Shown here piece by piece: positions 15,715 through 24,526 of a stretch of 64,000 bases of DNA. Origin of the DNA: Amycolatopsis azurea DSM 43854 (GTDB taxonomy: Bacteria; Actinomycetota; Actinomycetes; Mycobacteriales; Pseudonocardiaceae); contig NZ_MUXN01000008.1 of the NCBI RefSeq assembly GCF_001995215.1, positions 186,752-250,751 of the forward strand, written 5' to 3'. The notes below the pieces were generated by a model. That model did no database searches and was not told where the DNA came from. It was given only the letters and a program-made list of their open reading frames with translations. Position numbers and translations under genes: made by a program. Numbering within the stretch: position 1 is the first letter of the stretch; each line of letters starts with the position of its first letter.

Positions 15715-17073
15715 TTAGTGGTTGCGCCGCAAGGAGACGCGCGGCAGGAAGAGGGAGGCGACGAGGCCGACAGCCAGGGCGGGGACCATCACCCAGAACA
15801 CGCCGTTGAGCGCGGAGGCGTACCCGGCTGGACTGTCGGTGCCGAACGAATTCGTGAACACCGCGCCGAAAACGGTCAGCCCGGCCGTGGTGCCGAGGGA
15901 CCGCAGGAAACCGACGGTCGCCGATACGGCGCCGAGGTCGGTGCGGGCGACGTTCTGTTGTGCCGCCATGGAAAGCACCTGCATGTTGAGCCCGGCCGCC
16001 GCGCCGAACACGACGAGATAGGCGACGACGAGCGGCAGGGGCGTCGCTTCGTCCATTGTGGACATCGCGAGCGCGGCGGCGAGGCCGAGGGTCATGCTGA
16101 GGATCGGTGCCCAGCGGTAGGCGCCGGTCTTGGCGATGATCCGGCCCGCGACCATCGACGACGCGGCGACCGCGAGCGTCATGGGCAGTAGGAGGAGTCC
16201 GGCTTCCGAAGGTCCGGCGCCACCCGCGGTCTGCAAGAAGAGCGCCAGGTAGTTGACCGAGCCCAGGAACACGAACCCGGCCGCGGCACTGGCCAGCACG
16301 CTCAGGCTGAACATCCTGGCGCTGAACAGCCGAAGCGGGATGACCGGTTCGGCCGCCCGGCGTTCGATGAGCAGGAACGCGACGAGCAGGACACCGCCGA
16401 TCGATGCCGACAGGGGCGTCGCCAGGGTGAGGCCGACGATCGCGCCGGACAGGACGACGATGCCGGCGAAATCGAACGGCGCGGTCGTCCGGCGTCGTTC
16501 GAGCCGCAGGAATCGTGCGACGACGACGAGCGCGGCCAGCCCGATCGGCACGTTGAGCCCGAAGATCGAGCGCCAGCCCGCCAAATCGGTCAGCACGCCG
16601 CCGACGACAGGGCCCGCGAGCGAGGACCCGGCGAAGCAGATCGAGAACCAGGCGAAATAGCGGGCGCCTTCGCGACCGGGGAACAGTTCGCCGATGATCG
16701 CGGCGACCGCGACGAACAGGCCACCGGACCCGACGCCCTGGAGGACGCGGGCGGCGATCAGCAGCGGCATCGTCGGCGCGAGCGCGCAGGCGAGGGAGCC
16801 GAGGACGAACAGCGTGATCGCGACGAGAACGACGCGTTTGCGGCCGAAGAGGTCACCGAGTTTTCCGTACACGGGCGCGCTGACGCTGCCGGCCAGCAGA
16901 TACGCGGTGGTGACCCAGGCGAACGACGTGGCGCCGCCGAGTTCGCCGACCATTCGCGGCAGGGCGGTCGCGACGACCTGGGCGTCGAGCATCGCCAGGA
17001 ACACGGCGGCGAAGAGCCCGACGAGGGCAAGGGTGTTTCGGGCGCGCGGAGGCGCGCCGAGAGCGGTACTCAA
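15715..17073 (-). CDS. MFS drug/solute exporter, 14-helix DHA2 type
   Basis: A 452-residue multi-helix transporter. The sequence after helix 1, LAMLDAQVVATALPRM, and the loop GKLGDLFGRKRVVLV are the signatures of the EmrB/QacA drug:H+ antiporters. It would export hydrophobic or cationic compounds. The start is TTG 17073; no better ATG or GTG lies before helix 1. Co-transcribed with the NmrA-like gene, suggesting joint defence against a reactive or toxic compound. The regulator is not next door; upstream (17281-17296) is AGACAATCACATGTCT, a loose inverted repeat that might be a binding site. Confidence 0.9.
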   Translation of the reverse strand: MSTALGAPPRARNTLALVGLFAAVFLAMLDAQVVATALPRMVGELGGATSFAWVTTAYLLAGSVSAPVYGKLGDLFGRKRVVLVAITLFVLGSLACALAPTMPLLIAARVLQGVGSGGLFVAVAAIIGELFPGREGARYFAWFSICFAGSSLAGPVVGGVLTDLAGWRSIFGLNVPIGLAALVVVARFLRLERRRTTAPFDFAGIVVLSGAIVGLTLATPLSASIGGVLLVAFLLIERRAAEPVIPLRLFSARMFSLSVLASAAAGFVFLGSVNYLALFLQTAGGAGPSEAGLLLLPMTLAVAASSMVAGRIIAKTGAYRWAPILSMTLGLAAALAMSTMDEATPLPLVVAYLVVFGAAAGLNMQVLSMAAQQNVARTDLGAVSATVGFLRSLGTTAGLTVFGAVFTNSFGTDSPAGYASALNGVFWVMVPALAVGLVASLFLPRVSLRRNH

Positions 17074-17308
17074 GAAAGGATCCGTTCACTGGAAGAAACG
17101 AGGGAACGCGAGGGACGCAGAGCACTGCTCTGGATCCCCGCCAAGACGGGAAAAGGCTCAACCGTCATCCGAACCGGATGCGGTCCTCTTCGCGCTTGGC
17201 GATCACCTCGAATTCGTCCCGCTCGACCGTACGAACCCGGCCGGCGTCATCAGTGAAGGAACGTTGACATGGATGACCCTAGACAATCACATGTCTTTTA
17301 GCAAGTAC

Positions 17309-17848
17309 TTACCGGAGAGGGACGACGTCGTCGTCCGGCTCGTCGCTGTCCCGGCGGCGTTCGCCCAACTCGTCGGGGAAGACCCACTTCTTGAAGCCCC
17401 AGAACCGGAAGAACATCGCCAGGAACATGCCGATGATCGAGCCGCTCGTGAAGTCCGCGAACTCCTGGACGAATCTGGTCACGTGCGGCACTTCGAGATC
17501 GAAGACGTACCGCGACGTGTAGAGCGGGATCAGGTTCACCACCACGGCGATCCCGCTGATCACGAAGAAGAGCGCCGCCTCGTGATGCCGCTCGCGGCCG
17601 CCGCGGGTCCGGAACGACCATTCGCGGTTGAGGATGTAGGACACGATCGTCGCGACGATGATCGCGATCGCCTTCGCCGTGGTCGGCTTCGATTCCAGCA
17701 CGCTGAGTTTCAGCAGGTACCAGACGCCGTTGTCGACGAGGAACGTGGTGCCGCCCACGATCGCGAACTTCAGCAGCTCCCGGTGCTTGATCAGCACCGA
17801 TCGGAGCGGCTCGGGCGTCCGGGAAAGGACGGATTCGACCACGGTCAC
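17309..17848 (-). CDS. GtrA-family membrane protein
   Basis: A 179-residue protein with four membrane helices and GtrA family marks: LLKFAIVGGTTFLVDNGVWYLL, VSYILNREWSFR and the C-terminal FFRFWGFKKWVFP. GtrA proteins are thought to help flip polyprenyl-linked sugars. Starts at GTG 17848. In mycobacteria a GtrA gene lies next to purK, as here at larger distance. A paralogue lies 83 bp upstream on the same strand. Confidence 0.9.
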   Translation of the reverse strand: MTVVESVLSRTPEPLRSVLIKHRELLKFAIVGGTTFLVDNGVWYLLKLSVLESKPTTAKAIAIIVATIVSYILNREWSFRTRGGRERHHEAALFFVISGIAVVVNLIPLYTSRYVFDLEVPHVTRFVQEFADFTSGSIIGMFLAMFFRFWGFKKWVFPDELGERRRDSDEPDDDVVPLR

Positions 17849-17931
17849 CCGACCAGTCTAATTCGCGTGGACCGTGGAATGGGCCGGGAGGGGATGGACA
17901 GCGCGTTATATGACGCTTTGGGTGTTTCGAA

Positions 17932-18420
17932 TCAGGCGGCGTCGCGCCGCTCGGATCGCCCTTCGCCCCGCACCAGCCGCGGCCGCGCGTCGGCCACCGG
18001 GAAGACCCACTTCTTGAACGACCACCAGCGGAACACCGTGCCGAGCAGGGTCCCGACGATCACGCCGCTGACGAAGTCGGCGATCTCCTGAGTGAGCAGT
18101 CCGACGTGCGGCTGTTCCAGCTTGAGCACGTACCGCGAAACCAGCTGCGGAAGCGCGTTGAGGCCGAGCGCGATCGCGCTGAGCAGGAAGAAAAGCGAGG
18201 CTTCGTGGGCGCGCTCACGGCCGCCACGGGAGCGAAACGACCATTCACGATTCGCGACGTACGAGAAAACGGTCGCGACCAGCACACCGATCATCAGCGC
18301 GGTGACCGGTTTGTCGATCAGCACGGTGAATTTGAGCCCGTAGTTGATCGTCATCGTGATGACGAAGCTCGCGCCCCCGACCACGGCGAAACGCAGTAGC
18401 TCCCGGTGCCTCCCCAGCAT
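17932..18420 (-). CDS. GtrA-family membrane protein, second copy
   Basis: About 162 residues from ATG 18420 (MLGRHRELLRFAVVGGASF). Same four-helix plan as its neighbour, with SYVANREWSFRSRGGRERAHEA and FRWWSFKKWVFP. The two clearly arose by duplication. It begins 10 bases after the stop of the sigma-factor fusion gene, so it is probably expressed with it. A longer frame reaching 18747 is non-coding antisense-like sequence and was not used. Confidence 0.9.
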   Translation of the reverse strand: MLGRHRELLRFAVVGGASFVITMTINYGLKFTVLIDKPVTALMIGVLVATVFSYVANREWSFRSRGGRERAHEASLFFLLSAIALGLNALPQLVSRYVLKLEQPHVGLLTQEIADFVSGVIVGTLLGTVFRWWSFKKWVFPVADARPRLVRGEGRSERRDAA

Positions 18421-18430
18421 GCGGGGGACG

Positions 18431-20719
18431 CTACTCGAAGATGCGGTCCACAATCCCGTTGGGCTGCGTGGTCGGCTTGGACTTCCCCGGCCGCGGCGGT
18501 GCGCTCGTGGTCGCGGCGGGAGGCGTGGTCTCCTGCTTCGCGGGCTCCGAAGTGGTGGCGGACGGCGAAGGCTTCTTCGACGGCGAAGGCCACCCGGGCC
18601 GTCCCGGCTTCGGGGTCTGCGAAGTGGACGGAGGCTTCGAAGTGACCGAAGGTAGCGAAGGCACGGTGGTGGGCGGAAGCAGTGCGTTGTCGTCACACCA
18701 GTGACGCCAGCAGTCGAAATAGATCCGCTCAGGACCTGCCTTCGCACTGCCGAGGGTGGCGTTCACCGTCAACGGGACGTTCTCCGCCGGGCGGTTCTTC
18801 AACCGGGCGATCAGGCTCGCCTGGCGCCCAGGAGCCAGCGATCCGCGCGAGGTGCACGACGCGCCTTCCCCGGTCGGGTGGCACACGATGCCGGAAAAGC
18901 TGGACGAATAGAGCAGGCGTTGATCCAGGGTGATCGTCACCGGCTTCGTCGACTTGCCCGTGTTCGTCACCTTGACCCGCACCAGCGGATGGCGGTTCCA
19001 GGGGAACGCCGACAGATCATCGGTCCAGGCCGTCAGGCTGAGGTCGTCCGGCGGTGCCGGCACCTTGACCTTCACCGCGACGGACACCTTGATCTGCGCG
19101 CCGGCCGTCACCGAACCGGTCACCGTGCTGCCGTCCACGGCCTTGTCGTCGGCGAGCAGCCGGAAGGTCAGTACCGCGGATTGTCCCGGTTCGAGGCCGG
19201 TACCGGTCTTGCAGGTCACGGTGCCGCTGCCACCGGGGCAGCTCACCGCGATCGGGGCGGGGGCCTGCTGCCGGAAACCGTTGACGCCCATCGCGCCACC
19301 GCCACCGGCGGCGGGAACGGCCGTCACCCCCTTCGGCAGGTTCAGCGACACCGCGACGGGCTCGGACTTCGAGCCGCCGTCGTTGCGCACGGTGATCGGC
19401 AGATCGGCGGCCTCGCCGGGCTTGAGCTGGACACCGCCTGTCGGGGTCGACGCCGTCATCACCGGCGGCGACGGGATCGACGGCGAAGAAGCGGGCGGCG
19501 GCTCGACGGGCGGCGGCTGCTGCGGCGGCGGGGTCTGCTGCGGCGGAGGGGTCTGCTGGGCGGGCGGCGGCTGCTCAGCGGGAGGAGCTGGCGGCGGCAC
19601 CGGCTGCGCGGGTGGGACCACCGGAGGAACGGCCGGCGGCTTCACCGAGGTCGGAGCCGGTGCCACGGCGGGTGGCGGGACGGCAGCGGCGGCGGGGATC
19701 TCCTGAGTGCCGCCACCGGCGGCGAGCGCCACGGCGACGGCGGCGACGATGGCCGCGCTCGTTCCACCCACCGTGATGAGCTGACGTGGTCCGGCCGCGG
19801 CGGCACCGGCGGCGCCGCCCGAGTTGGACCCCGCCGCACCGGCCGCGGCCGCCGAAGTCGTGCCCGCGGTGACGGCCGTCCCGGCGGCGGTGGCCGCCGC
19901 CGCTTTGCCCGCGCCTGCCGTCGCGAGGTAACCGAGAGCCGCGCCACCGAGCACGATCGGCGCGATGATCCCGCGCAGCCCGGTGTTGACTTCGGCCAGC
20001 TCCGCGGCCAGCGCGCGGCATTTCTCGCATTCGTCCAGATGGCTCTCCACCTGGGCACGCTCGCGTTTGGACAACCCGTCGCGGGTCCACGCCCCGAGCT
20101 TGTCCGCGCTCGCGCGGCAGCGTTCGGCGGAGTTCTCGGCCAGGTGGACCTGCAAATACGCCTGCCGCAGGCCCTCACGGGCGCGGTAGGCGAGCGCGGA
20201 GACGCTGTTCGCGTTCAGTCCCAGCAGCGGCGCGACCTCGGCGGGGGTCTGCCCCTCGACCTCGGTGTGCCACAGCACCACCTGCCACCGCTCGGGCAGC
20301 CGGGCGAACGCCTTCGCGGCGAGCGAGCGCTCCAGCCCGGCGACGGCGGTGTCGGAGAACTGGACCGTCAGCGCTTCGCCGACGGCACCGCCGACGTCGG
20401 ACATGTCCTCGTTCAGGTCGACGCGCTTGTCCTTGCGCGTCTTGTCGTAGGCGGTGTGCCGGAGCGCTGTCAGCAGATACGCGCGGAACGCGGCGTCGGG
20501 GCCCTTGCCGCCACGCAGCGTGTCCAGCACCTTCGCGAAGGCTTCCGAAACGAGGTCGTCGGCTTCGGAACTGGAACGGGCGAGCTGACGGGCGAGATTG
20601 TGCGCCGCGCCGGCGTGACGTTCGTAGAGCGTTCCGTAGGACGCGATCTTCCCGTCACGCACCTCGGCGATCAGCTCGGCGTCACTCTTACCGGAGAGAT
20701 CGGCGGGAACGGTGGACAC
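18431..20719 (-). CDS. ECF sigma factor fused to anti-sigma zinc finger, membrane segment(s) and exported C-terminal region
   Basis: A 762-residue multidomain protein. Residues 15-100 are sigma region 2 (DDLVSEAFAKVLDTLRGG, YLLTALRHTAYDK); 125-190 are region 4 (LPERWQVVLWHTEVEGQTPA, NSVSALAYRAREGLRQAYL). Residues 205-240 hold an anti-sigma zinc-finger motif, H227-x3-C231-x2-C234 (HLDECEKC). One or two hydrophobic helices (about 250-270, 314-334) follow, then about 80 residues of Pro repeats, about 270 of beta-rich CARDB/DUF11-like sequence, and a Ser/Thr/Pro tail. This resembles ECF groups with large C-terminal extensions. Start GTG has AAGGAG 5 nt before it. Confidence 0.9.
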   Translation of the reverse strand: MSTVPADLSGKSDAELIAEVRDGKIASYGTLYERHAGAAHNLARQLARSSSEADDLVSEAFAKVLDTLRGGKGPDAAFRAYLLTALRHTAYDKTRKDKRVDLNEDMSDVGGAVGEALTVQFSDTAVAGLERSLAAKAFARLPERWQVVLWHTEVEGQTPAEVAPLLGLNANSVSALAYRAREGLRQAYLQVHLAENSAERCRASADKLGAWTRDGLSKRERAQVESHLDECEKCRALAAELAEVNTGLRGIIAPIVLGGAALGYLATAGAGKAAAATAAGTAVTAGTTSAAAAGAAGSNSGGAAGAAAAGPRQLITVGGTSAAIVAAVAVALAAGGGTQEIPAAAAVPPPAVAPAPTSVKPPAVPPVVPPAQPVPPPAPPAEQPPPAQQTPPPQQTPPPQQPPPVEPPPASSPSIPSPPVMTASTPTGGVQLKPGEAADLPITVRNDGGSKSEPVAVSLNLPKGVTAVPAAGGGGAMGVNGFRQQAPAPIAVSCPGGSGTVTCKTGTGLEPGQSAVLTFRLLADDKAVDGSTVTGSVTAGAQIKVSVAVKVKVPAPPDDLSLTAWTDDLSAFPWNRHPLVRVKVTNTGKSTKPVTITLDQRLLYSSSFSGIVCHPTGEGASCTSRGSLAPGRQASLIARLKNRPAENVPLTVNATLGSAKAGPERIYFDCWRHWCDDNALLPPTTVPSLPSVTSKPPSTSQTPKPGRPGWPSPSKKPSPSATTSEPAKQETTPPAATTSAPPRPGKSKPTTQPNGIVDRIFE

Positions 20720-20974
20720 GGGACTCCTTCATCATGCGGGTTAGGCGGCTCTACTCTTCCTAACGCCCGAACACGCTCAGTGTGACGGAACGGGCGACGC
20801 ACGTCACCTCGCGGCCCTGCCGATGACCCGGAGAGCCCAACACCTTCACCCGGGCCGGGTTACCGAAGAGTTCGGAAAGATCCTTGGAAAACGCCGTCAC
20901 GCACGACGTGGACCGGCGTCCCCACCGTGAAGCGATCGCAAGATCGACAAGATCCGAAACGGAAGGGGCGGTGG

Positions 20975-21838
20975 GTGGTGGACGTACCGGCGACTGGTGC
21001 GCCCGACGGGCAAGCCGCCTGGAACCGGTTCGAAAGAGATCGCTCTCTTCGCGCCCTGCGGGCCCGCTGGCGGACGGCCAGCCTGGCCGCCGGCTGGCGT
21101 TTCCCCAGTGACTGGGGCCTCCCCGAGGTCGACGCCGTCTGCGCCGCGGTGATCAAGAACGGCCGGACCGCCTCCGCCGAGGTGGCGGAAACCGCGCTCG
21201 CGGGACTGGGCCGGGCGCGTGCCGCGGCGGGGGCCGGGCTGGCGGAAACGCTCGCGGACCTCGCGGCGTTGCACGCCGTGCTCGCCGACCCGGACGCGGT
21301 CGACGGATTCGTCGCACCGGATGTCGACACCACGCCGTCCCGATTACTCCGGGTGACGGCGCTGGCGTGGGCGGACGTCGCGACCGATCAGCTCGTGAAC
21401 ACCGAAGTCACCGAACCGCTCACCGGACTGCCCACGGCCGCGTACCTGAGGACCCGGTTGAGTGAGCTGTACCGCCAGGCCCGCCGTGAAGAACGGCCGG
21501 TCTCGGACGTGCACACCCTGCTCGTGGTCTCGATGGACTTCAGCTCGGTCGCGGGCTGGCCCCGGCTGACGGGGATGATCCTGGTGGCCGACGCGCTGAA
21601 GCAGGTGTTCGACGGCGGGGAGAGCGTCGCCTCGCTCGGGCCGTCCGTCGCGGGCGCGCTGGTGTCGAAGGACGCGAGGCTCGCTTCGTCCGGCGTCGCG
21701 CTGCGAAGGGCGCTCAACGAGCGGCTTTCGGTGGACGCCCAGCTGAGGGACACCGGCCGCCCGCAGATTTCGGCCGTCCGGCTCCCGGCGACCTACGACC
21801 AGGCGTGCGATCTCCTCAGCTCGCTCGCGCGGTCCTGA
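20975..21838 (+). CDS. Protein with a degenerate GGDEF-like domain
   Basis: About 287 residues from GTG 20975 (VVDVPATGAPDG), chosen for GGAAGG 8 nt upstream; GTG 20978 is equally possible. The first half is helical. The second half holds TEPLTGLPTAAYLRTRLSEL, which matches the start of GGDEF domains (D.LTGLPNR..L...L), but where the GGDEF loop and metal-binding Asp should be, the sequence reads VAGALVSKD, so cyclic-di-GMP synthesis is not expected. It diverges from the sigma-fusion gene. Role unknown; a regulatory or scaffold function is plausible. Confidence 0.65.
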   Translation: MVDVPATGAPDGQAAWNRFERDRSLRALRARWRTASLAAGWRFPSDWGLPEVDAVCAAVIKNGRTASAEVAETALAGLGRARAAAGAGLAETLADLAALHAVLADPDAVDGFVAPDVDTTPSRLLRVTALAWADVATDQLVNTEVTEPLTGLPTAAYLRTRLSELYRQARREERPVSDVHTLLVVSMDFSSVAGWPRLTGMILVADALKQVFDGGESVASLGPSVAGALVSKDARLASSGVALRRALNERLSVDAQLRDTGRPQISAVRLPATYDQACDLLSSLARS

Positions 21839-21919
21839 GCCGGGGTAGCGCAAGACGTTCTCCAGGTCACGGCCGACCCTGCGGACCAGGGACGACCCGG
21901 TTCATGATTTCCTGTTTCC

Positions 21920-23293
21920 GTGACCCGGACTGTTCCCGCCGACACCAACGGCGACGTTTCGGCGAGCCGCCCGCAGCATCGCCTGTCGCTGCGGAGGTCG
22001 CTCGCCCGCTTGTCCGTCCGGCCGAGGTCCATCCTGATCCTTTCGGTGATTCCGCTGGTCGCGATCGGTTTCGGTATCTGGGGCTGGCAGCACGACTGGG
22101 TGCTCGGCGTGGACAGCGCGGTGTACCGCGCCGGTGCCGAGACCCTGCTCAACGGTGATCCGCTGTACGACGCGAACACCCTCCCGGTGGAACCGTGGTG
22201 GGCGCTGCTGCCGTTCACCTATCCGCCGACGGCGGCGCTGTTCTTCATCCCGCTCGCGCTGGTCCCGACGCAGGTCGCCTGGGGGCTCCTGACCGCGGTC
22301 TCGCTGCTCGCGCTGGCGCTGTGCGTCCGGATCGCCATCGGCGCGCTGCCGAAGCCCTCGACCGACGGTCCCCGCTGGTGGGCCTCGCCCGCCCGGTCCA
22401 CGATCGCGTTCTTCCTGGTCTTCCTCGGCCTCGAGCCGGTGTGGCGCACGACCTTCCTCGGTCAGATCAACATCATCCTGATGGCGCTGGTGATGCTCGA
22501 CATCCTGGTCATCGGGGCCAGGGGCAGCCGCTGGGGCGGCGTGCTCGTCGGCGTCGCGGCCGCGGTCAAGCTCACTCCCATCGTCTTCCTGGGGCATCTG
22601 TTCATCACCGGCCGCCGGATGGACGCCATCCGCGGGCTCATCACGTTCATCGTGCTGCAGGGCCTGATGTTCCTGATCATCCCGCACGACGCGGCCCGGT
22701 ACTGGACCTACACGCTGCCCGACACCGGCCGGATCGGCCCGGTGCACTGGGCGGGCAACCAGTCGCTGAACGCGCTGATGAACCGCTTCACCGAGCTCGC
22801 GCCCTGGGCGTCGAAGGCGGCGATGGGGATCGGCGCGCTGCTCGCGATCCCGGCGATCTGGCTGGTGCTGCGCTTCCACCGCAAGGGCCAGGCGCTCGCG
22901 GCGATGCTGGTGACGGCGTTCTGGATCCTGCTGATCTCGCCGATCTCCTGGACGCATCACTGGGTGTGGGTGGCGCCGCTGGTCGTACTGCTGGTCTCGC
23001 GCCTGCCGAAGACCACACCCGCCACCGCGTGGAAACGCTGGCTCGGCACCTTCGCGGTGTTCTTCGTCTTCATCAGTTGCGTACTGCTGATCTTGCCGAA
23101 TGGCCGCAACGTCGAACTGCACTGGAAGGTGTGGCAGAACATCCTCGGCAGCGCGTACATCTTCATGCCGCTGGTACTGGCGGTCGCGCTGGCCGGACGC
23201 TGGTGGTACCTGCGCCGGAAGCAGGGCGCGGGCACGGGGGACGCCGCTGTCGGGGACGACGAAAAACATGCTGAAGTCGCGTCCGGCGGCTGA
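21920..23293 (+). CDS. GT87 (DUF2029) polyprenyl-phosphomannose-dependent mannosyltransferase
   Basis: A 457-residue integral membrane protein with about ten helices, of the GT87 family that includes PimE and other alpha-1,2-mannosyltransferases of actinobacteria. Marks: GVDSAVYRAGAETLLNGDPLY (the conserved D in the first outer loop), FTYPPTAALFFIPLAL, GQINIILMALVML, VKLTPIVFL, GNQSLNALMNR and ISPISWTHHWVW. It would use a lipid-linked mannose donor at the outer face to extend lipoglycan or wall glycans. Starts at GTG 21920. Overlaps its paralogue downstream. Confidence 0.9.
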   Translation: MTRTVPADTNGDVSASRPQHRLSLRRSLARLSVRPRSILILSVIPLVAIGFGIWGWQHDWVLGVDSAVYRAGAETLLNGDPLYDANTLPVEPWWALLPFTYPPTAALFFIPLALVPTQVAWGLLTAVSLLALALCVRIAIGALPKPSTDGPRWWASPARSTIAFFLVFLGLEPVWRTTFLGQINIILMALVMLDILVIGARGSRWGGVLVGVAAAVKLTPIVFLGHLFITGRRMDAIRGLITFIVLQGLMFLIIPHDAARYWTYTLPDTGRIGPVHWAGNQSLNALMNRFTELAPWASKAAMGIGALLAIPAIWLVLRFHRKGQALAAMLVTAFWILLISPISWTHHWVWVAPLVVLLVSRLPKTTPATAWKRWLGTFAVFFVFISCVLLILPNGRNVELHWKVWQNILGSAYIFMPLVLAVALAGRWWYLRRKQGAGTGDAAVGDDEKHAEVASGG

Positions 23294-24473
23294 GCCCCGG
23301 GTCGTCGGGGCCACGCTGGCGGGCGCGCTCGCGCTGGCGATGCTCGCGCTGGGCGTCGTCGCCTGGCTCGGGGAATGGCATCTGGGCGCGGACAGCGCCG
23401 TCTACCGCGCCGGTGCCCTCACCCTGCTGAAGGGTGAACCGCTCTACACGCGCGAAGCGCTCACGACGCTGCCGCCGTGGGTGCTGCTGCCGTTCACCTA
23501 CACCCCGGCCGCGGCGCCGCTGTTCCTGCCGCTCGCCATCGTCCCGGTGGGGCTGACCTGGGGCGTTGTCGGCGCGCTCTCCCTGGTCTGCCTGAGCGTC
23601 GTGATCTCCGTGGTCGCCCGCGCCTGCGGCGCTCCGATCACCCGATGGTGGGTGCTGCCGCTGGCCACGGCGGGCGCGCTGGCGCTGGAGCCGGTCTGGA
23701 AGACGATCTTCCTCGGGCAGATCAACCTCATCCTGATGGCGTTGATCGTCCTCGACGTCCTGGTGCTTTCGGCCCGCGGTTCGCGCTGGGCCGGGGTGCT
23801 GATCGGGATCTCGGCCGCGATCAAGCTGACGCCGTTGATCTTCGTGCCGCATCTGCTGTTCACCGGTCGCTGGAAGGACGCGCTGCGGGCGCTCGGCACG
23901 TTCGCCGGACTCGAAGCCGTGATGTTCGCGGTGATCCCCGGTGACGCCGTCCGGTTCTGGACCGAATCGGCGACCGACCCCAGCCGGGTCGGCTCCGTGC
24001 ACTGGATCTTCAACCAGTCGCTCAACGGCCTGGTGAACCGCGCTTCGGAACTCGCGTCGTGGTCTCTGGCGGTCGCCATCGCGATCGCCGCCGTCCTCGC
24101 CGTACCCGCGGTGTGGCTGGTCGTGCGCCTGCACCGCCGCGGCGACGCTGTCGGCGCGCTGCTGGTGACCGCGTTCTACGGGCTGCTGGTCTCGCCGGTG
24201 TCGTGGTCGCACCACTGGGTGTGGACGGTGCCGCTGCTCGTCCTGCTCGTCGTCCGCCGGTCGTGGGTTCCTGCCGCGGGCGTCGCGGTGCTGTTCGTGA
24301 GCTGCGTGATCATGTTCGTGCCCAACGGCGGGGTGACCGAGTTCGGCTGGGGGCCGGGCTGGTCGCTGCTCGGCAACGTCTACGTCCTCACCGCTGCGAT
24401 CGCCATCACAGGCCTGGCCGTGCGGGAGCTGCGACGCGGGTCCGCCCAGGTCGCGGCGGTGGCGGCCAAGTAA
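23268..24473 (+). CDS. GT87 mannosyltransferase, tandem paralogue
   Basis: About 401 residues from ATG 23268, which lies 26 bases inside the preceding gene. All GT87 marks recur in the same order: GADSAVYRAGALTLLKGEPLY, FTYTPAAAPLFLPLAIVP, GQINLILMALIVLDVL, IKLTPLIFVPHLL, FNQSLNGLVNR and SPVSWSHHWVW. The two genes arose by tandem duplication and then diverged. Co-translation suggests the two enzymes act in one pathway, perhaps adding successive mannoses. Confidence 0.9.
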   Translation: MLKSRPAAEPRVVGATLAGALALAMLALGVVAWLGEWHLGADSAVYRAGALTLLKGEPLYTREALTTLPPWVLLPFTYTPAAAPLFLPLAIVPVGLTWGVVGALSLVCLSVVISVVARACGAPITRWWVLPLATAGALALEPVWKTIFLGQINLILMALIVLDVLVLSARGSRWAGVLIGISAAIKLTPLIFVPHLLFTGRWKDALRALGTFAGLEAVMFAVIPGDAVRFWTESATDPSRVGSVHWIFNQSLNGLVNRASELASWSLAVAIAIAAVLAVPAVWLVVRLHRRGDAVGALLVTAFYGLLVSPVSWSHHWVWTVPLLVLLVVRRSWVPAAGVAVLFVSCVIMFVPNGGVTEFGWGPGWSLLGNVYVLTAAIAITGLAVRELRRGSAQVAAVAAK

Positions 24474-24526
24474 TCTGCTCCTCGCAGTGTTGAATGTGGC
24501 CTCAGCGGAAAAGAGAACTTCGGCCA

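Noticed and set aside
18421..18747. N-terminal extension of the second GtrA gene
   Set aside because: Overlaps the Pro/Thr tail of the sigma-fusion gene; the GtrA family starts at ATG 18420.
18701..20785. A 694-codon open frame on the plus strand opposite the sigma-fusion gene
   Set aside because: Its product is Arg/Gly-rich with no domain; it is the antisense shadow of a high-GC gene. The minus-strand product has clear sigma and zinc-finger motifs.
21902..24215. Long minus-strand open frames opposite the GT87 genes
   Set aside because: Arg/Asp/Gln-rich shadow sequence, as expected opposite hydrophobic high-GC genes.
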